In this document: piece by piece, positions 27,955 to 37,644 of the stretch
How the letters are laid out: the number at the start of each line of letters is the position of its first letter
Numbering within the stretch: position 1 is the stretch's first letter
Source: Pseudomonas sp. NC02
GTDB taxonomy: Bacteria > Pseudomonadota > Gammaproteobacteria > Pseudomonadales > Pseudomonadaceae
Direction of reading: 5' to 3'
NCBI RefSeq assembly: GCF_002874965.1
Contig: NZ_CP025624.1
Coordinates: forward strand, 6,634,001 to 6,698,000
DNA: 64,000 bases
Program-made: the position numbers and the translations under genes
Notes under the pieces: generated by a model
The model's database searches: none
What the model saw: only the letters and a program-made list of their open reading frames with translations
Told to the model about the DNA's origin: nothing

Positions 27955-28614
27955 CTATTTCTTGGCAGCAATCATCGCCATAAACGCCGGCATCGCCGCT
28001 TCCTTGTCCGCCGCCACCCGCTGGGCATTCGGCAGCGCCTGCAAGTGCTCCAGCAACGCCTTGGCCTTCGGCAACTCAGCCAACAGATCCAGCCCGAACA
28101 GCTTCCCGGCCACGGCACAGGCCAGGTCCACGCTGTACACAAAATACAAATCCGCAATCGTGAAACTGTCCCCCGCCACATACGGCGCAAACTTCCCGTG
28201 CCGCCCCAGCGATGCGATCCCCAGCAATAACTCCGCCCTGGACTTTTCCTTGATCGCCTCCGGCACCGGCATTCCGAAAAACGCCTCGGCAAAACACGCC
28301 CGGGCCGGCAACTCGATGTACAGCTCGATTTCCCTGCACAACGCCAGCACCTGGGCGCGCTGGAACGGCTCGCTCGGCAGCAGCGATCGTCCGCCCTGGG
28401 TCTGTTCGAGGTATTCGAGGATCACGCTGGTTTCGTTGATAAACCCTTGCTCGACACCCAGCACCGGCACCTTGCCCCGGGGGCTCACGGCCAAGGCTTC
28501 AGGGGTCTGGCCTGCGTAGAACGGCACCTCTTCGAAGGGCAGCCCTTTCTCCAGCAGCGCCAGTTTGACCATGTTGTAGTAGTTGCTGACCGAAAATCCA
28601 TAAAGCTTGAGCAT
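27955..28614 (-). CDS. Glutathione S-transferase family protein
   Basis: A 219-residue cytosolic GST. The N-terminal thioredoxin-fold domain begins MLKLYGFSVSNYYNMVKLAL and has the cis-proline segment KVPVL followed by the glutathione-contacting NETSVILEYLEQ (about residues 60-72). The C-terminal helical domain has the GDSFTIADLYFVY motif. The catalytic Ser or Tyr lies in SVSNYYN (residues 8-14). The start at 28614 is set by homology; the open frame extends 46 codons upstream in unrelated sequence. The substrate is unknown. Confidence 0.92.
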   Translation of the reverse strand: MLKLYGFSVSNYYNMVKLALLEKGLPFEEVPFYAGQTPEALAVSPRGKVPVLGVEQGFINETSVILEYLEQTQGGRSLLPSEPFQRAQVLALCREIELYIELPARACFAEAFFGMPVPEAIKEKSRAELLLGIASLGRHGKFAPYVAGDSFTIADLYFVYSVDLACAVAGKLFGLDLLAELPKAKALLEHLQALPNAQRVAADKEAAMPAFMAMIAAKK

Positions 28615-28739
28615 CACAAAGCCTCCAGGCCGTGTACGGGGTTGGCAGCAGTGGTTATAGATCGGGAGGCCGCGCCTGGCCAGCAGCATCAGCCGAGTGA
28701 ATGGGGGTAGACTGGCGCCCTTTCCTCCAGGAGCCTGCC

Positions 28740-29024
28740 ATGAGCGAGCCAACCGATATCGACAACGACGAAGAAGAGTTCGCCGAGACCACCTTGATTG
28801 AAGCGATCGAAAACCAGATCGAAAGCGACAACCCGCCCGCCGCCAAGGCCACGTTCAACAAGCTGACCCTGGTGGGCTACGAGCGCGAAGACATCCTGCA
28901 AATGATGGCCCACGTCCTCGCCATCGAAATTGACGCGCTGCTCGAAGAAGATCGCGCCTTCAATACCGAATGGTATGAAACTGCGTTGCGTGCGCTGCCG
29001 GAGCTGCCACCCGAGAAGCAATAA
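28740..29024 (+). CDS. Small acidic conserved hypothetical protein
   Basis: A 94-residue protein with a strongly acidic N-terminus (SEPTDIDNDEEEFAETT) and an amphipathic helical body (LTLVGYEREDILQMMAHVLAI). An AGGAG Shine-Dalgarno ends 6 bp before the ATG at 28740, and codon use matches the neighbours, so it is a real gene. I do not recognise a family function. It is alone between divergent GST and the TIGR02647 gene. Confidence 0.75.
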   Translation: MSEPTDIDNDEEEFAETTLIEAIENQIESDNPPAAKATFNKLTLVGYEREDILQMMAHVLAIEIDALLEEDRAFNTEWYETALRALPELPPEKQ

Positions 29025-29038
29025 GCCTCACACCGCGC

Positions 29039-29062
29039 TGGCCAGCAAACTCTTGCTGGCCA
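29039..29062. terminator. Stem-loop after the small acidic gene
   Basis: TGGCCAGCAA and TTGCTGGCCA form a perfect 10-bp stem with a 4-base loop, 14 bp past the stop. No T-run follows, so it may be an RNA 3' stabiliser rather than a terminator. Confidence 0.45.
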
Positions 29063-29172
29063 CAATCCTGCCCCACATCAACACCGCATGAGTTCCGACT
29101 GGACAGCTCGCCCAAGTGCGTTCACCTTATGGCTGCTAACGTCTAAAAATTCCTAGAAAGTCTGGAGTCCTT

Positions 29173-29421
29173 ATGTCGTATACCCCTGAGTTGGTTGCCG
29201 AACTGGAAATCCTTGCACTCTTCAACCTGGGCAGCTCCCAGGAAGGTCTGAAAGTTCATCAGACTGCCGCTCCCACTGCCATTGCCGCCGCCCGGCGCCT
29301 GTTTGATAAAGACCTGATCGACCAGCCAGACGGTGGTTACCTCACCAGCCTCGGCCGGGACGCTGCCGAACACGCACAAAGCCTGCTGACTATTCTGACG
29401 ACCGCCAAAGAAGCCGCCTGA
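29173..29421 (+). CDS. TIGR02647 family protein
   Basis: An 82-residue protein whose sequence (MSYTPELVAELEILALFNLG, then AARRLFDKDLIDQPDGGYLT) resembles a winged-helix-like fold with the pattern of the TIGR02647 family, described mainly in pseudomonads. Function unknown; a small DNA-binding protein is possible. GGAG lies 5 bp before the start. It is separated from cyaA by about 170 bp in which I see no other gene. Confidence 0.82.
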   Translation: MSYTPELVAELEILALFNLGSSQEGLKVHQTAAPTAIAAARRLFDKDLIDQPDGGYLTSLGRDAAEHAQSLLTILTTAKEAA

Positions 29422-29589
29422 CACCTCGTATCGCCCACGGGATCCTCTCTTCACGGATTCCGCGGGCATTCCCGCGCCCGGGATAAAATTCCGGCGTCAA
29501 AAACAAATTCCCTCTAAACCTCCTACGCTACTGGCTGTAAACTCCCACACGGCCGCCCACGTCGGGCCCTGCGAGCCACCGAGTTCGAC

Positions 29590-32427
29590 ATGACCCGCAC
29601 CCACGAAATCCGCCCCGACCTGGACGAAGGCATCGACCGCAAGGTGCTGGCCCAGTTACGCGCGCGGTTTCTGGCCCTGAATGAAGGCCGCATGGCCCGG
29701 GCCGTCGAAGGGCTGACGCCACGCCAGCAAAGCGTGTTGACCCTGCTGCCGCTGTTTTTCCACGTGAATCACCCGCTGTTGCCGGGCTATGTGTCGGGCA
29801 GCACGCCGGCCGGCCTGTCGAATTTTGAACCCGACGCGCAAGCCTTGGCCGAGGCCCAGCGCCTGACCCGCACGTTTTCCTACAAGCCCCGCCACGGCAA
29901 CCCACCGCGGCCGATTCATGGCCTGTTCCTGATGGGCAGCCTGGGCACCCTGGCCCAGGCCGATCAAAGTGATATGGACGTGTGGGTCTGCCATGCGGCC
30001 GATCTCAGCGAGAACGAGCTGGCCGAGTTGCGCAAGAAATGCCAACTGCTCGAAACCTGGGCCCTGAGCATGGGCGCCGAGGCGCACTTCTTCCTGATCG
30101 AGCCGACGCGGTTTATCCAGGGCGAGCGCGACAGCCAACTGAGTTCAGAAGACTGCGGCACCAGCCAGCATTACCTGCTGCTGGACGAGTTCTACCGCAC
30201 CGCCATCTGGCTGGCCGGGCGCACGCCGATCTGGTGGCTGGTGCCGGTGTACGAAGAAACCCGCTATGCCGACTTCACCCACGCGCTGATTTCCAAACGC
30301 TTTATTCGCGCCGATGAAACCCTCGACCTGGGCCACCTGGCGCACATCCCGCCGGGTGAATTTATCGGTGCCGGCTTGTGGCAGTTGTTCAAGGGCATCG
30401 AATCGCCCTACAAATCAGTACTGAAACTCCTGCTGACCGAGGTCTACGCCAGCGAGCACCCGAAGGTGCAGTGCCTGAGCCTGCGCTTCAAGCGCGCTGT
30501 GTTTGCCAATCAGCTGGACCTGGACGAGCTGGACCCGTACATCGTCGTCTACCGCCGGATCGAGGAGTACCTCAAGGCCCGTAATGAGCCGGAACGCCTG
30601 GAACTGGTGCGGCGCAGCCTGTACCTGAAGGTCAACCGCAAGCTCAGCGCGGGCCAGCGCACCGGGTGGCAGCGTTTGCTGCTGGAGCGCCTGGCCAGCG
30701 AATGGGGTTGGGACCAGCGCCAACTGGCCCTGCTGGACAGCCGCAGCCAATGGAAAGTCCGCCAGGTGGCCTCCGAGCGCCGGGCGCTGGTCAACGAGCT
30801 GAACTACAGCTATCGCTTCCTGACCCAGTTTGCCCGCACCGAACAGACCGTCAGCCTGATCAACAAGCGCGATCTCAATGTGCTGGGCCGGCGCCTGTAC
30901 GCCGCCTTCGAGCGCAAGGCCGGCAAGGTCGAGTTCATCAACCCCGGCATTGCGCCCGACCTTGCCGAAGACACCCTGACCCTGGTGCAGTCGCCCAACC
31001 GCAAAGAGCCCGGCCAGCATCATTGGGGCTTGTACAACGGCAGCCTGACCGCCCTGGAATGGGAGCACTTCGCGCCGATCAAGCGCAGCCGCGATTTGCT
31101 GGAAATGCTCACCTGGTGCCACCGCAACGGCGTGATCGACAGCAGTACCCGCCTGGCGCTGCATCCCGGCAGCAGTGACATGACCGAATTCGAGCTGTTC
31201 AACCTGCTGGGCAGCCTGCAACAAACTGTCGTCCTGCCCCTGGCCAGCGTCGATGAAGACCGCCTGCTGCGCTCGGCAGTGCCCGAGGAAGTGCTGCTGC
31301 TGATCAACGTCGGCGTCGACCCGCTCAAGCATCATCGCGACCTGAACATCCTGATGACCACCGAGCGCACCGACTCCCTGAGTTACGCGGGCGTACGGGA
31401 AAACCTGGTGCTGACCCTGGACCAGGTCACGCTCAACAGTTGGAACGAGGTGATGGTCAGCCGCTATGACGGCCCCCACGCGCTGCTCGATTGCCTGCGC
31501 GACTACCTCAATCAGCTACCGCCCAATCACTTGCCGCGCTTGCGGGTGCGCTGTTTCTGCCACAACCGCGCGCAGTTCATTGCCCAGCGCGTGGAGGAAA
31601 TCTTCGACACCGCGCAAAACCTGCTGCTGGGCCAGGAAAACCACCGCTACCTGGTGCAGGTGCAACAGCACTACCACGTGATGGAGCTGACACCCGGCCA
31701 GGCCAACCATGTGTCACTGGCGACCCAGGACGCGCTGATCGCCTACCTCAGTGAGGAACTGGCCAGCTACAGCCCGCTGCACCTGGACACCATGGCCCTG
31801 GAAGACCACGACCTGGCGCTGCTGCTGCCCATGGGCCTGCCCGACTGTGTGCAGGTGTTCTACCGGATCAACGACGGAGTTGCCGAGCTGTACGTGCTGG
31901 ATGAGTTCAACGCGCTCTGGCAGCAACACCTGCCGTTCCACGACGAGCAAAGCCTGTTGGTGCCGTTGCAGCGCTTCCTGCAGTCGATCATTTATCGCCG
32001 CGACGCGCTGCTGCCGCTGGATCCGCAACAGCCCTTCGGCGCGGTGCAAATCCTGTATTACCAGCTGTTGCCGTCAGGCAGCGGCCGTGCACGGCGGGCC
32101 GAACCGCGCCCAGCGCCGCAAACCCCGGCCAACAAGCCGTTCTACGACGTGCAGGCGATTATCGGCAAGGCAGCACCGGGCCAGGTGGGGATCACCTTGT
32201 ACTGCAATCAACGGGAGTTTTCCGAGCTGGAATTTGGCGACCAACTGTTTGCGGTGGTCGCCCAGCAAATCGTCGGGCAACGCCGGGAAGCCGAGCGTTA
32301 CCGCTGCTACATCACCGATCTGGACCTGTCCGGCCTGCTCGGTGATGTTCAAAGCCCGAGCAATCTGTACCTGCGCTACAAGGCTGATCTGGAACTGGCG
32401 CTCAATGAAGCGCTGAACCAGGTTTAG
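29590..32427 (+). CDS. cyaA: Class I adenylate cyclase
   Basis: Makes cAMP from ATP in the cytoplasm. At 945 residues it is longer than E. coli CyaA (848). The N-terminal nucleotidyltransferase catalytic half (1 to about 540) has LMGSLGTLAQADQSDMDVWV, the G-S...D-x-D metal-binding pattern (about residues 117-136). The C-terminal half is the regulatory part, which in enterobacteria responds to the phosphotransferase system. In P. aeruginosa, CyaA and the class III enzyme CyaB feed Vfr. Its stop overlaps the stop of convergent rnk by 4 bp. Confidence 0.95.
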   Translation: MTRTHEIRPDLDEGIDRKVLAQLRARFLALNEGRMARAVEGLTPRQQSVLTLLPLFFHVNHPLLPGYVSGSTPAGLSNFEPDAQALAEAQRLTRTFSYKPRHGNPPRPIHGLFLMGSLGTLAQADQSDMDVWVCHAADLSENELAELRKKCQLLETWALSMGAEAHFFLIEPTRFIQGERDSQLSSEDCGTSQHYLLLDEFYRTAIWLAGRTPIWWLVPVYEETRYADFTHALISKRFIRADETLDLGHLAHIPPGEFIGAGLWQLFKGIESPYKSVLKLLLTEVYASEHPKVQCLSLRFKRAVFANQLDLDELDPYIVVYRRIEEYLKARNEPERLELVRRSLYLKVNRKLSAGQRTGWQRLLLERLASEWGWDQRQLALLDSRSQWKVRQVASERRALVNELNYSYRFLTQFARTEQTVSLINKRDLNVLGRRLYAAFERKAGKVEFINPGIAPDLAEDTLTLVQSPNRKEPGQHHWGLYNGSLTALEWEHFAPIKRSRDLLEMLTWCHRNGVIDSSTRLALHPGSSDMTEFELFNLLGSLQQTVVLPLASVDEDRLLRSAVPEEVLLLINVGVDPLKHHRDLNILMTTERTDSLSYAGVRENLVLTLDQVTLNSWNEVMVSRYDGPHALLDCLRDYLNQLPPNHLPRLRVRCFCHNRAQFIAQRVEEIFDTAQNLLLGQENHRYLVQVQQHYHVMELTPGQANHVSLATQDALIAYLSEELASYSPLHLDTMALEDHDLALLLPMGLPDCVQVFYRINDGVAELYVLDEFNALWQQHLPFHDEQSLLVPLQRFLQSIIYRRDALLPLDPQQPFGAVQILYYQLLPSGSGRARRAEPRPAPQTPANKPFYDVQAIIGKAAPGQVGITLYCNQREFSELEFGDQLFAVVAQQIVGQRREAERYRCYITDLDLSGLLGDVQSPSNLYLRYKADLELALNEALNQV

Positions 32428-32834
32428 AGAGGAAAGGCGCCACCGTCTTTCGGCTGGCCTTCGACGCCGAGCAATTCAAGCTTGAGGGTCTTGCCACCCG
32501 GTGCTGGCCAGTCGATGTGCTGGCCGACTTGCAGGCCCAGCAATGCACTGCCCACCGGCGCCAGGATCGAGATTTTGCCTTCGTCGGCGTTCGCGTCCTT
32601 GGGGTAGACCAGGGTCAGGTGATAGTCCTTGCCACTGCCTTGTTCACGGCAATGCACGCTGGAGTTCATGGTCACGACAGATGCAGGCACTTCATCGTGG
32701 CCAACCACTTCTTCGGCGCGGTCGAGTTCGTGTTGCAGGGCTTCAACGCCCGGCGACGCCTCGCCGACACGGTCGATCAGTTGCTCAAGACGCTGCACGT
32801 CAAGACGGGTGAGGATGATGGAAGGTGCGGTCAT
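32424..32834 (-). CDS. rnk: Nucleoside diphosphate kinase regulator Rnk
   Basis: A 136-residue protein with an N-terminal short coiled coil (LDVQRLEQLIDRV) and a C-terminal GreA/GreB-like FKBP-fold domain (YHLTLVYPKDANADEGKISILAPVGSALLG). Rnk binds RNA polymerase but lacks the long Gre coiled coil and acidic tip. First described in P. aeruginosa as a regulator of nucleoside diphosphate kinase and linked to alginate through AlgQ, which is also in this window. It is convergent with cyaA (4-bp overlap). Confidence 0.93.
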   Translation of the reverse strand: MTAPSIILTRLDVQRLEQLIDRVGEASPGVEALQHELDRAEEVVGHDEVPASVVTMNSSVHCREQGSGKDYHLTLVYPKDANADEGKISILAPVGSALLGLQVGQHIDWPAPGGKTLKLELLGVEGQPKDGGAFPL

Positions 32835-32862
32835 GATTCAGGCAGACTCCTTTTTTCTGCAC

Positions 32863-32898
32863 AAAAAAGCAAAACCCCGCCAGGAAAAGGCGGGGTTC
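32863..32898 (-). terminator. Intrinsic terminator upstream of rnk
   Basis: AACCCCGCC and GGCGGGGTT pair around a 7-base loop; on the minus strand the stem is followed by TTTTGCTTTTTT. It ends the cyaY-DUF1289 transcript, separating it from rnk. Confidence 0.88.
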
Positions 32899-32965
32899 TC
32901 ACGGACCTCGATGAGTTGAGGTGTATCCGGACACTACCACAGCACAATAAATAAACAAGACGGCC

Positions 32966-33184
32966 TCAGGCGCAGGTCCTGCGCTGCTCGGCCTGGGCGA
33001 CGATCACGCGGCGTCGCGCATCGTCGGCAGAGCGCCATTCGCGGATGTCTTCCACATGACGGAAGCAACCGAGGCAGACTTTGTGCTCATCCAGCCGACA
33101 TAAACTGATACAAGGTGACGGCACCGCCGGGCTGACATTGCTGAACAGCGGCTTGGGCGGGCGTACGGGAACGGGCTGCGTCAC
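32966..33184 (-). CDS. DUF1289 small cysteine-rich protein
   Basis: A 72-residue protein with the DUF1289 cysteine pattern SPCISLCRLDEHKVCLGCFR (four cysteines, C-x3-C-x8-C-x2-C), likely a metal or Fe-S site, then WR and a basic C-terminus. No function is established. It is 2 bp downstream of cyaY (frataxin) on the same strand, which is suggestive for iron-sulfur biology but not proof. Confidence 0.88.
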   Translation of the reverse strand: MTQPVPVRPPKPLFSNVSPAVPSPCISLCRLDEHKVCLGCFRHVEDIREWRSADDARRRVIVAQAEQRRTCA

Positions 33185-33186
33185 GA

Positions 33187-33519
33187 TCAGATCTCGTCGA
33201 AGTCCAGCTCGACGCCGGCTTGTTCCTGGGTGAGGCGCGCGAGCATTTCGCTCAGCAGCTCATCGGTGGTGTCGTGGGTCCAGCGTTTTTCTTCTTCATC
33301 GTAATCGAAGTGAAAACCACCGGAACGCGCCGCCAGCCATAGCTGACGCAGGGGCTCCTGGCGGCTGAAAATCAATTGGGTGCCATTTTCAAACTTGACG
33401 GTGAGCACACCGGCCGAGTTCTCCAGGTCCACATCCAGACCGCTGTCGTCGAAAATATCCTCCAGCGCTTGCTGGGTCGCATCCACCAGGTCGTGAAAAC
33501 GGGCTTCGGTCAAACTCAT
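33187..33519 (-). CDS. cyaY: Frataxin-like iron-sulfur cluster assembly protein CyaY
   Basis: A 110-residue frataxin. The acidic first helix that binds iron is seen (HDLVDATQQALEDIFDD), followed by the beta-sheet with GVLTVKFENGTQLIFSRQEP and the hallmark W in RQLWLAARSGGFHF. CyaY modulates Fe-S assembly on IscU. The start is ATG 33519, set by family alignment; the open frame runs 29 codons further. It diverges from the lptM-lysA-dapF operon, an arrangement common in gamma-proteobacteria. Confidence 0.95.
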   Translation of the reverse strand: MSLTEARFHDLVDATQQALEDIFDDSGLDVDLENSAGVLTVKFENGTQLIFSRQEPLRQLWLAARSGGFHFDYDEEEKRWTHDTTDELLSEMLARLTQEQAGVELDFDEI

Positions 33520-33758
33520 TGTGGGAACCTCGAAAAGTGTCTGGTCTCGCTCAAGCGCCGCACAATACGGACGCGCCATCATGATTGCAAAGGATACCGA
33601 TTTCATTACCCACAGCCGTGTGAATTATCCTCGATTGGTGTAAGCACAATCGCAACAAACTCGGCAAAGCCCCGCCGGACGGGTATTTCGGCGCATAGGC
33701 AATCCGGCGGGTGGTCGGTATACTCGGGCGCAATTAATGCATATTCAAGGATTTCGCC

Positions 33759-33920
33759 ATGAAGCGCCTGATCTCTTCCCTTGCTGCGCTCGTCGCGGTC
33801 GCTTGCCTCGTTAGTGCCTGTGGTCAAAAAGGCCCGCTGTATCTGCCCGATGACAGCAAAGACCCGAATGAACAGGCGCAATCGTCGCAAACCAAAGCGC
33901 ACAAGCACGACACCTACTAA
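33759..33920 (+). CDS. lptM: Small lipoprotein LptM (YifL/LppL)
   Basis: A 53-residue lipoprotein: signal peptide with lipobox VSAC, then [12 protein letters not shown], the invariant N-terminal motif of the YifL/LptM family, and a short hydrophilic tail. In E. coli LptM helps assemble the LptD translocon by mimicking LPS. AAGG precedes the ATG by about 9 bp. It is too short for simple gene finding but is conserved upstream of lysA, which starts 9 bp after its stop. Known as lppL in P. aeruginosa. Confidence 0.92.
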   Translation: MKRLISSLAALVAVACLVSACGQKGPLYLPDDSKDPNEQAQSSQTKAHKHDTY

Positions 33921-33929
33921 GGGAACATC

Positions 33930-35177
33930 ATGGACGCTTTTAACTACCGGGACGGCGAGCTGTTCGCGGAAGGTGTCGCGCTGTCCGCCATCGCCGAGCG
34001 CTTTGGTACCCCGACCTACGTGTACTCCCGTGCCCACATCGAAGCGCAATACCGCTCCTTTGCCGATGCGCTGGAAGGCACGCCGAGCCTGGTGTGCTTC
34101 GCCGTAAAAGCCAACTCCAACCTGGGTGTACTCAATGTCCTGGCGCGCCTGGGCGCCGGTTTCGACATCGTGTCCCGGGGCGAGCTTGAGCGTGTACTGG
34201 CCGCCGGCGGCAAGGCTGACAAAATTGTGTTCTCCGGTGTCGGCAAGAGCCGCGAAGACATGCGCCGCGCCCTCGAAGTTGGCGTGCACTGCTTCAACGT
34301 CGAATCCACCGACGAGCTGGAGCGCCTGCAAGTGGTGGCCGCCGAGATGGGCGTTCGCGCGCCGATCTCCCTGCGGGTCAACCCGGACGTCGACGCCGGC
34401 ACTCACCCGTACATTTCCACCGGTCTCAAAGAGAACAAGTTCGGCATCGCCATTGCCGACGCCGAGGACGTGTACATCCGCGCCGCGCAGTTGCCGAACC
34501 TGGAAGTCTTGGGTGTCGACTGCCATATCGGCTCGCAACTGACCAGCCTGCCACCGTTCCTCGACGCCCTCGACCGCCTGCTGGCGCTGGTCGACCGCCT
34601 CGGCGAGTGCGGCATCTACCTGCACCACATCGACCTCGGTGGCGGCGTGGGTGTGCGTTATCGCGATGAAGAGCCGCCGCTGGTGTCCGACTACATCAAG
34701 GCCGTGCGCGAGCGCCTCGAAGGCCGCGACCTGACGCTGATGTTCGAGCCGGGCCGCTACATCGTCGCCAACGCCGGCCTGCTGCTGACCCAGGTCGAGT
34801 ACCTCAAGCACACCGAGCACAAGGATTTCGCCATCGTCGACGCGGCGATGAACGACCTGATCCGTCCGGCGCTGTACCAGGCCTGGATGAATGTGACGGC
34901 CGTCAAGCCACGCGCAGGCGAAGGCCGCAGCTACGATATCGTCGGCCCGATCTGCGAGACCGGCGACTTCCTGGCCAAGGAACGTCAGCTGGCCCTGGAA
35001 GAAGGCGACCTGCTGGCCGTGCATTCGGCCGGTGCCTATGGGTTTGTCATGAGCTCCAACTACAACACCCGCGGGCGTACCGCCGAGGTGCTGGTGGACG
35101 GTGATCAAGCGTTTGAAGTGCGTCGCCGCGAGACGGTAGCCGAGTTGTTTGCTGGCGAAAGCCTGCTGCCGGAGTAA
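33930..35177 (+). CDS. lysA: Diaminopimelate decarboxylase
   Basis: Last enzyme of lysine synthesis, converting meso-diaminopimelate to lysine. At 415 residues it has the standard length. The PLP lysine is Lys60 (CFAVKANSN); HIGSQL, the GGGVGVRY glycine loop, [11 protein letters not shown] and [11 protein letters not shown] complete the active site of the fold III decarboxylases. It is second in the lptM-lysA-dapF-DUF484-xerC-HAD operon, with dapF starting 4 bp after its stop. Confidence 0.98.
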   Translation: MDAFNYRDGELFAEGVALSAIAERFGTPTYVYSRAHIEAQYRSFADALEGTPSLVCFAVKANSNLGVLNVLARLGAGFDIVSRGELERVLAAGGKADKIVFSGVGKSREDMRRALEVGVHCFNVESTDELERLQVVAAEMGVRAPISLRVNPDVDAGTHPYISTGLKENKFGIAIADAEDVYIRAAQLPNLEVLGVDCHIGSQLTSLPPFLDALDRLLALVDRLGECGIYLHHIDLGGGVGVRYRDEEPPLVSDYIKAVRERLEGRDLTLMFEPGRYIVANAGLLLTQVEYLKHTEHKDFAIVDAAMNDLIRPALYQAWMNVTAVKPRAGEGRSYDIVGPICETGDFLAKERQLALEEGDLLAVHSAGAYGFVMSSNYNTRGRTAEVLVDGDQAFEVRRRETVAELFAGESLLPE

Positions 35178-35181
35178 GGTC

Positions 35182-36012
35182 ATGTTGCTGCGTTTTACCA
35201 AGATGCACGGGCTGGGCAATGACTTCATGGTCCTCGACCTGGTCAGCCAGCACGCGCACATCCTGCCCAAGCACGCCAAGCTGTGGGGCGACCGGCACAC
35301 CGGTGTCGGCTTCGACCAATTGTTGCTGGTGGAAGCGCCGAGTAACCCGGAAGTGGATTTCCGTTACCGGATCTTCAACTCCGATGGCTCCGAAGTGGAA
35401 CAGTGCGGCAACGGTGCCCGCTGTTTCGCCCGTTTTGTCCTGGACAAGCGCCTGACCGCCAAGCGGCAGATTCGCGTCGAGACCAAAAGCGGCATCATCG
35501 AGCTGGATATTCGCAGCGACGGCCAGATCGGCGTCAACATGGGCGCGCCACGGCTGGTGCCGGCGGACATTCCGTTCCAGGCCACCGAGCAAGCCCTGAG
35601 CTACCCGGTGGACGTGGACGGCAAGACCGTCAACCTGGCTGCCGTGTCCATGGGCAACCCCCATGCCGTGCTGCGGGTGGATGACATCAACAACGCGCCG
35701 GTGCATGAACTGGGGCCGAAGATCGAAAACCACCCGCGCTTTCCCGCGCGGGTCAATGTGGGCTTCCTGCAGGTCATCGACCGTTCCCGTGCGCAGTTGC
35801 GCGTGTGGGAACGCGGGGCCGGCGAAACCCAGGCTTGCGGTACCGGCGCCTGCGCCGCTGCCGTAGCCGCGATCAGCCAGGGGTGGATGGATTCGCCGCT
35901 GCTGATCGACCTGCCCGGTGGACGCCTGTCCATCGAATGGGCAGGTCCCGGCCAACCGGTGAAAATGACCGGCCCGGCCACCCGCGTCTACGAAGGACAG
36001 GTCCGTCTATGA
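35182..36012 (+). CDS. dapF: Diaminopimelate epimerase
   Basis: Interconverts LL- and meso-diaminopimelate, supplying lysA and peptidoglycan synthesis. It is a 276-residue, cofactor-independent racemase with the two catalytic cysteines Cys75 (EQCGNGARC) and Cys219 (QACGTGAC). The start at 35182 follows the AAGG of the lysA end. The adjacent placement of substrate-linked enzymes is conserved in gamma-proteobacteria. Confidence 0.98.
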   Translation: MLLRFTKMHGLGNDFMVLDLVSQHAHILPKHAKLWGDRHTGVGFDQLLLVEAPSNPEVDFRYRIFNSDGSEVEQCGNGARCFARFVLDKRLTAKRQIRVETKSGIIELDIRSDGQIGVNMGAPRLVPADIPFQATEQALSYPVDVDGKTVNLAAVSMGNPHAVLRVDDINNAPVHELGPKIENHPRFPARVNVGFLQVIDRSRAQLRVWERGAGETQACGTGACAAAVAAISQGWMDSPLLIDLPGGRLSIEWAGPGQPVKMTGPATRVYEGQVRL

Positions 36013-36025
36013 GTGAGCAAATCTA

Positions 36026-36742
36026 ATGACTGATAAGCCTCAAGTACCCGCGCAAGCATCCCCAAGCGAAAGTCTGGAGGCCGCAGCCGTTGCGGCGTAT
36101 CTGGAGGCTAACCCGGACTTCTTCGTTGAACACGAAGAACTGCTGCCGGCCCTGCGTATTCCCCACCAGCGCGGCGATACCGTGTCGCTGGTGGAGCGGC
36201 AGATGAAGATCCTGCGCGAGCGCAATATCGAAATGCGCCATCGGCTCTCGCAGCTGATGGATGTGGCCCGCGACAACGACCGCCTGTTCGACAAGACCCG
36301 CCGCCTGGTCCTGACCCTGATGGACGCCGCCAGCCTGGAAGAAGCGGTGATCGCCGTCGAAGACAGCCTGCGCCAGGATTTCCAGGTGCCCTTTGTCAGC
36401 CTGATCCTGTTCAGCGACAACCCGATGCCGGTGGGTCGCTGGGTCAGCGGCAGCGATGCCCAGACCGCGATTGGCGGCCTGCTGTCCGAAGGCAAGACCA
36501 TCAGCGGCACCTTGCGCGAGCATGAGCTGGACTTCCTGTTTGGCGCCGAGCAGCGCCAGCAGATCGGCTCCACCGCCGTGGTTGCCCTCAGTCATCAAGG
36601 TTTGCATGGCGTGCTGGCCATCGCCAGCCGTGATCCACAGCATTACAAAAGCTCGGTGGGCACGCTGTTCCTGAGCTACATCGCCGAAGTGCTGGGCCGC
36701 GTCCTGCCACGCTTCACCAGCGCATTGCGCGCGGTGCGCTAG
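36026..36742 (+). CDS. DUF484 family protein
   Basis: A 238-residue cytoplasmic protein. The N-terminus ([29 protein letters not shown]) is the DUF484 signature, followed by a coiled-coil helix ([21 protein letters not shown]) and a GAF-like domain in the second half ([21 protein letters not shown]). It is always found between dapF and xerC in this group, but its role is unknown; a signalling or XerC-accessory function is conjecture. xerC starts 2 bp after its stop. Confidence 0.9.
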   Translation: MTDKPQVPAQASPSESLEAAAVAAYLEANPDFFVEHEELLPALRIPHQRGDTVSLVERQMKILRERNIEMRHRLSQLMDVARDNDRLFDKTRRLVLTLMDAASLEEAVIAVEDSLRQDFQVPFVSLILFSDNPMPVGRWVSGSDAQTAIGGLLSEGKTISGTLREHELDFLFGAEQRQQIGSTAVVALSHQGLHGVLAIASRDPQHYKSSVGTLFLSYIAEVLGRVLPRFTSALRAVR

Positions 36743-36744
36743 CC

Positions 36745-37644
36745 ATGGAACGACAACTGGACGCCTACTGCGCTCACCTGCGCAGCGAGCGCCAGGTGTC
36801 GCCGCATACCCTGGAAGCCTACCGGCGGGACTTGAACAAGGTCCTGGCGTTCTGCGAGAAACAACACATCGGCAGCTGGAAGGCCCTGGACATCCAGGGT
36901 CTGCGCAGCCTGATCGCCCGCCTGCACCAGCAAGGCCAATCCTCCCGCAGCCTGGCGCGCCTGCTGTCGGCGGTACGCGGCCTCTATCACTACCTGAACC
37001 GCGAAGGCCTGTGCGACCACGACCCGGCCAACGGCCTGGCGCCGCCCAAGGGCGAACGCCGCCTGCCCAAGACCCTCGACACGGATCGCGCCCTGCAATT
37101 GCTCGATGGCGCCGTGGAGGACGACTTCCTGGCCCATCGCGACCAGGCAATCCTCGAACTCTTCTACTCCTCGGGCCTGCGCCTGTCGGAGCTGACCGGG
37201 CTTAACCTCGATCAACTGGACCTGGCGGATGGCCTGGTGCAGGTGCTCGGCAAAGGCAGCAAGACCCGCGTATTACCCGTGGGCAAGAAGGCCCGCGAAG
37301 CCTTGCTGCTGTGGCTGCCCCTGCGCGCCCTGGCCAACCCGGCGGACGACGCGGTGTTTATCAGCCAGCAAGGCCGGCGCCTCGGGCCCCGGGCCATACA
37401 AGTGCGGGTCAAGGCCGCCGGCGAGCGCGAGCTGGGGCAGAACCTGCACCCGCACATGCTCCGGCACTCCTTTGCCAGCCACTTGCTGGAGTCCTCCCAG
37501 GACCTGCGTGCGGTGCAGGAACTGCTGGGCCACTCCGACATCAAGACCACCCAGATCTACACCCACCTGGACTTCCAGCACCTGGCAACGGTGTACGACA
37601 GCGCCCATCCACGGGCCAAACGCATTAAGGGCAGTGACTCATGA
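36745..37644 (+). CDS. xerC: Tyrosine recombinase XerC
   Basis: With XerD, resolves chromosome dimers at dif. It is 299 residues long, with the SAM-like core-binding domain (1 to about 90) and the catalytic domain. All catalytic residues are present: Arg146 (GLRLSEL), Lys170 (GKGSKTR), His237 and Arg240 (HMLRHSF), His263 (LGHSD) and the nucleophile Tyr272 (TTQIYTH). There are no integrase-type neighbours or attachment repeats, so this is the housekeeping enzyme. It overlaps the next gene by 4 bp (ATGA). Confidence 0.97.
   Translation: MERQLDAYCAHLRSERQVSPHTLEAYRRDLNKVLAFCEKQHIGSWKALDIQGLRSLIARLHQQGQSSRSLARLLSAVRGLYHYLNREGLCDHDPANGLAPPKGERRLPKTLDTDRALQLLDGAVEDDFLAHRDQAILELFYSSGLRLSELTGLNLDQLDLADGLVQVLGKGSKTRVLPVGKKAREALLLWLPLRALANPADDAVFISQQGRRLGPRAIQVRVKAAGERELGQNLHPHMLRHSFASHLLESSQDLRAVQELLGHSDIKTTQIYTHLDFQHLATVYDSAHPRAKRIKGSDS

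Noticed and set aside
36745..37644. XerC-type recombinase as sign of an integrated element
   Set aside because: All neighbours are housekeeping genes in conserved order, and no attachment-site repeats or phage genes are seen.
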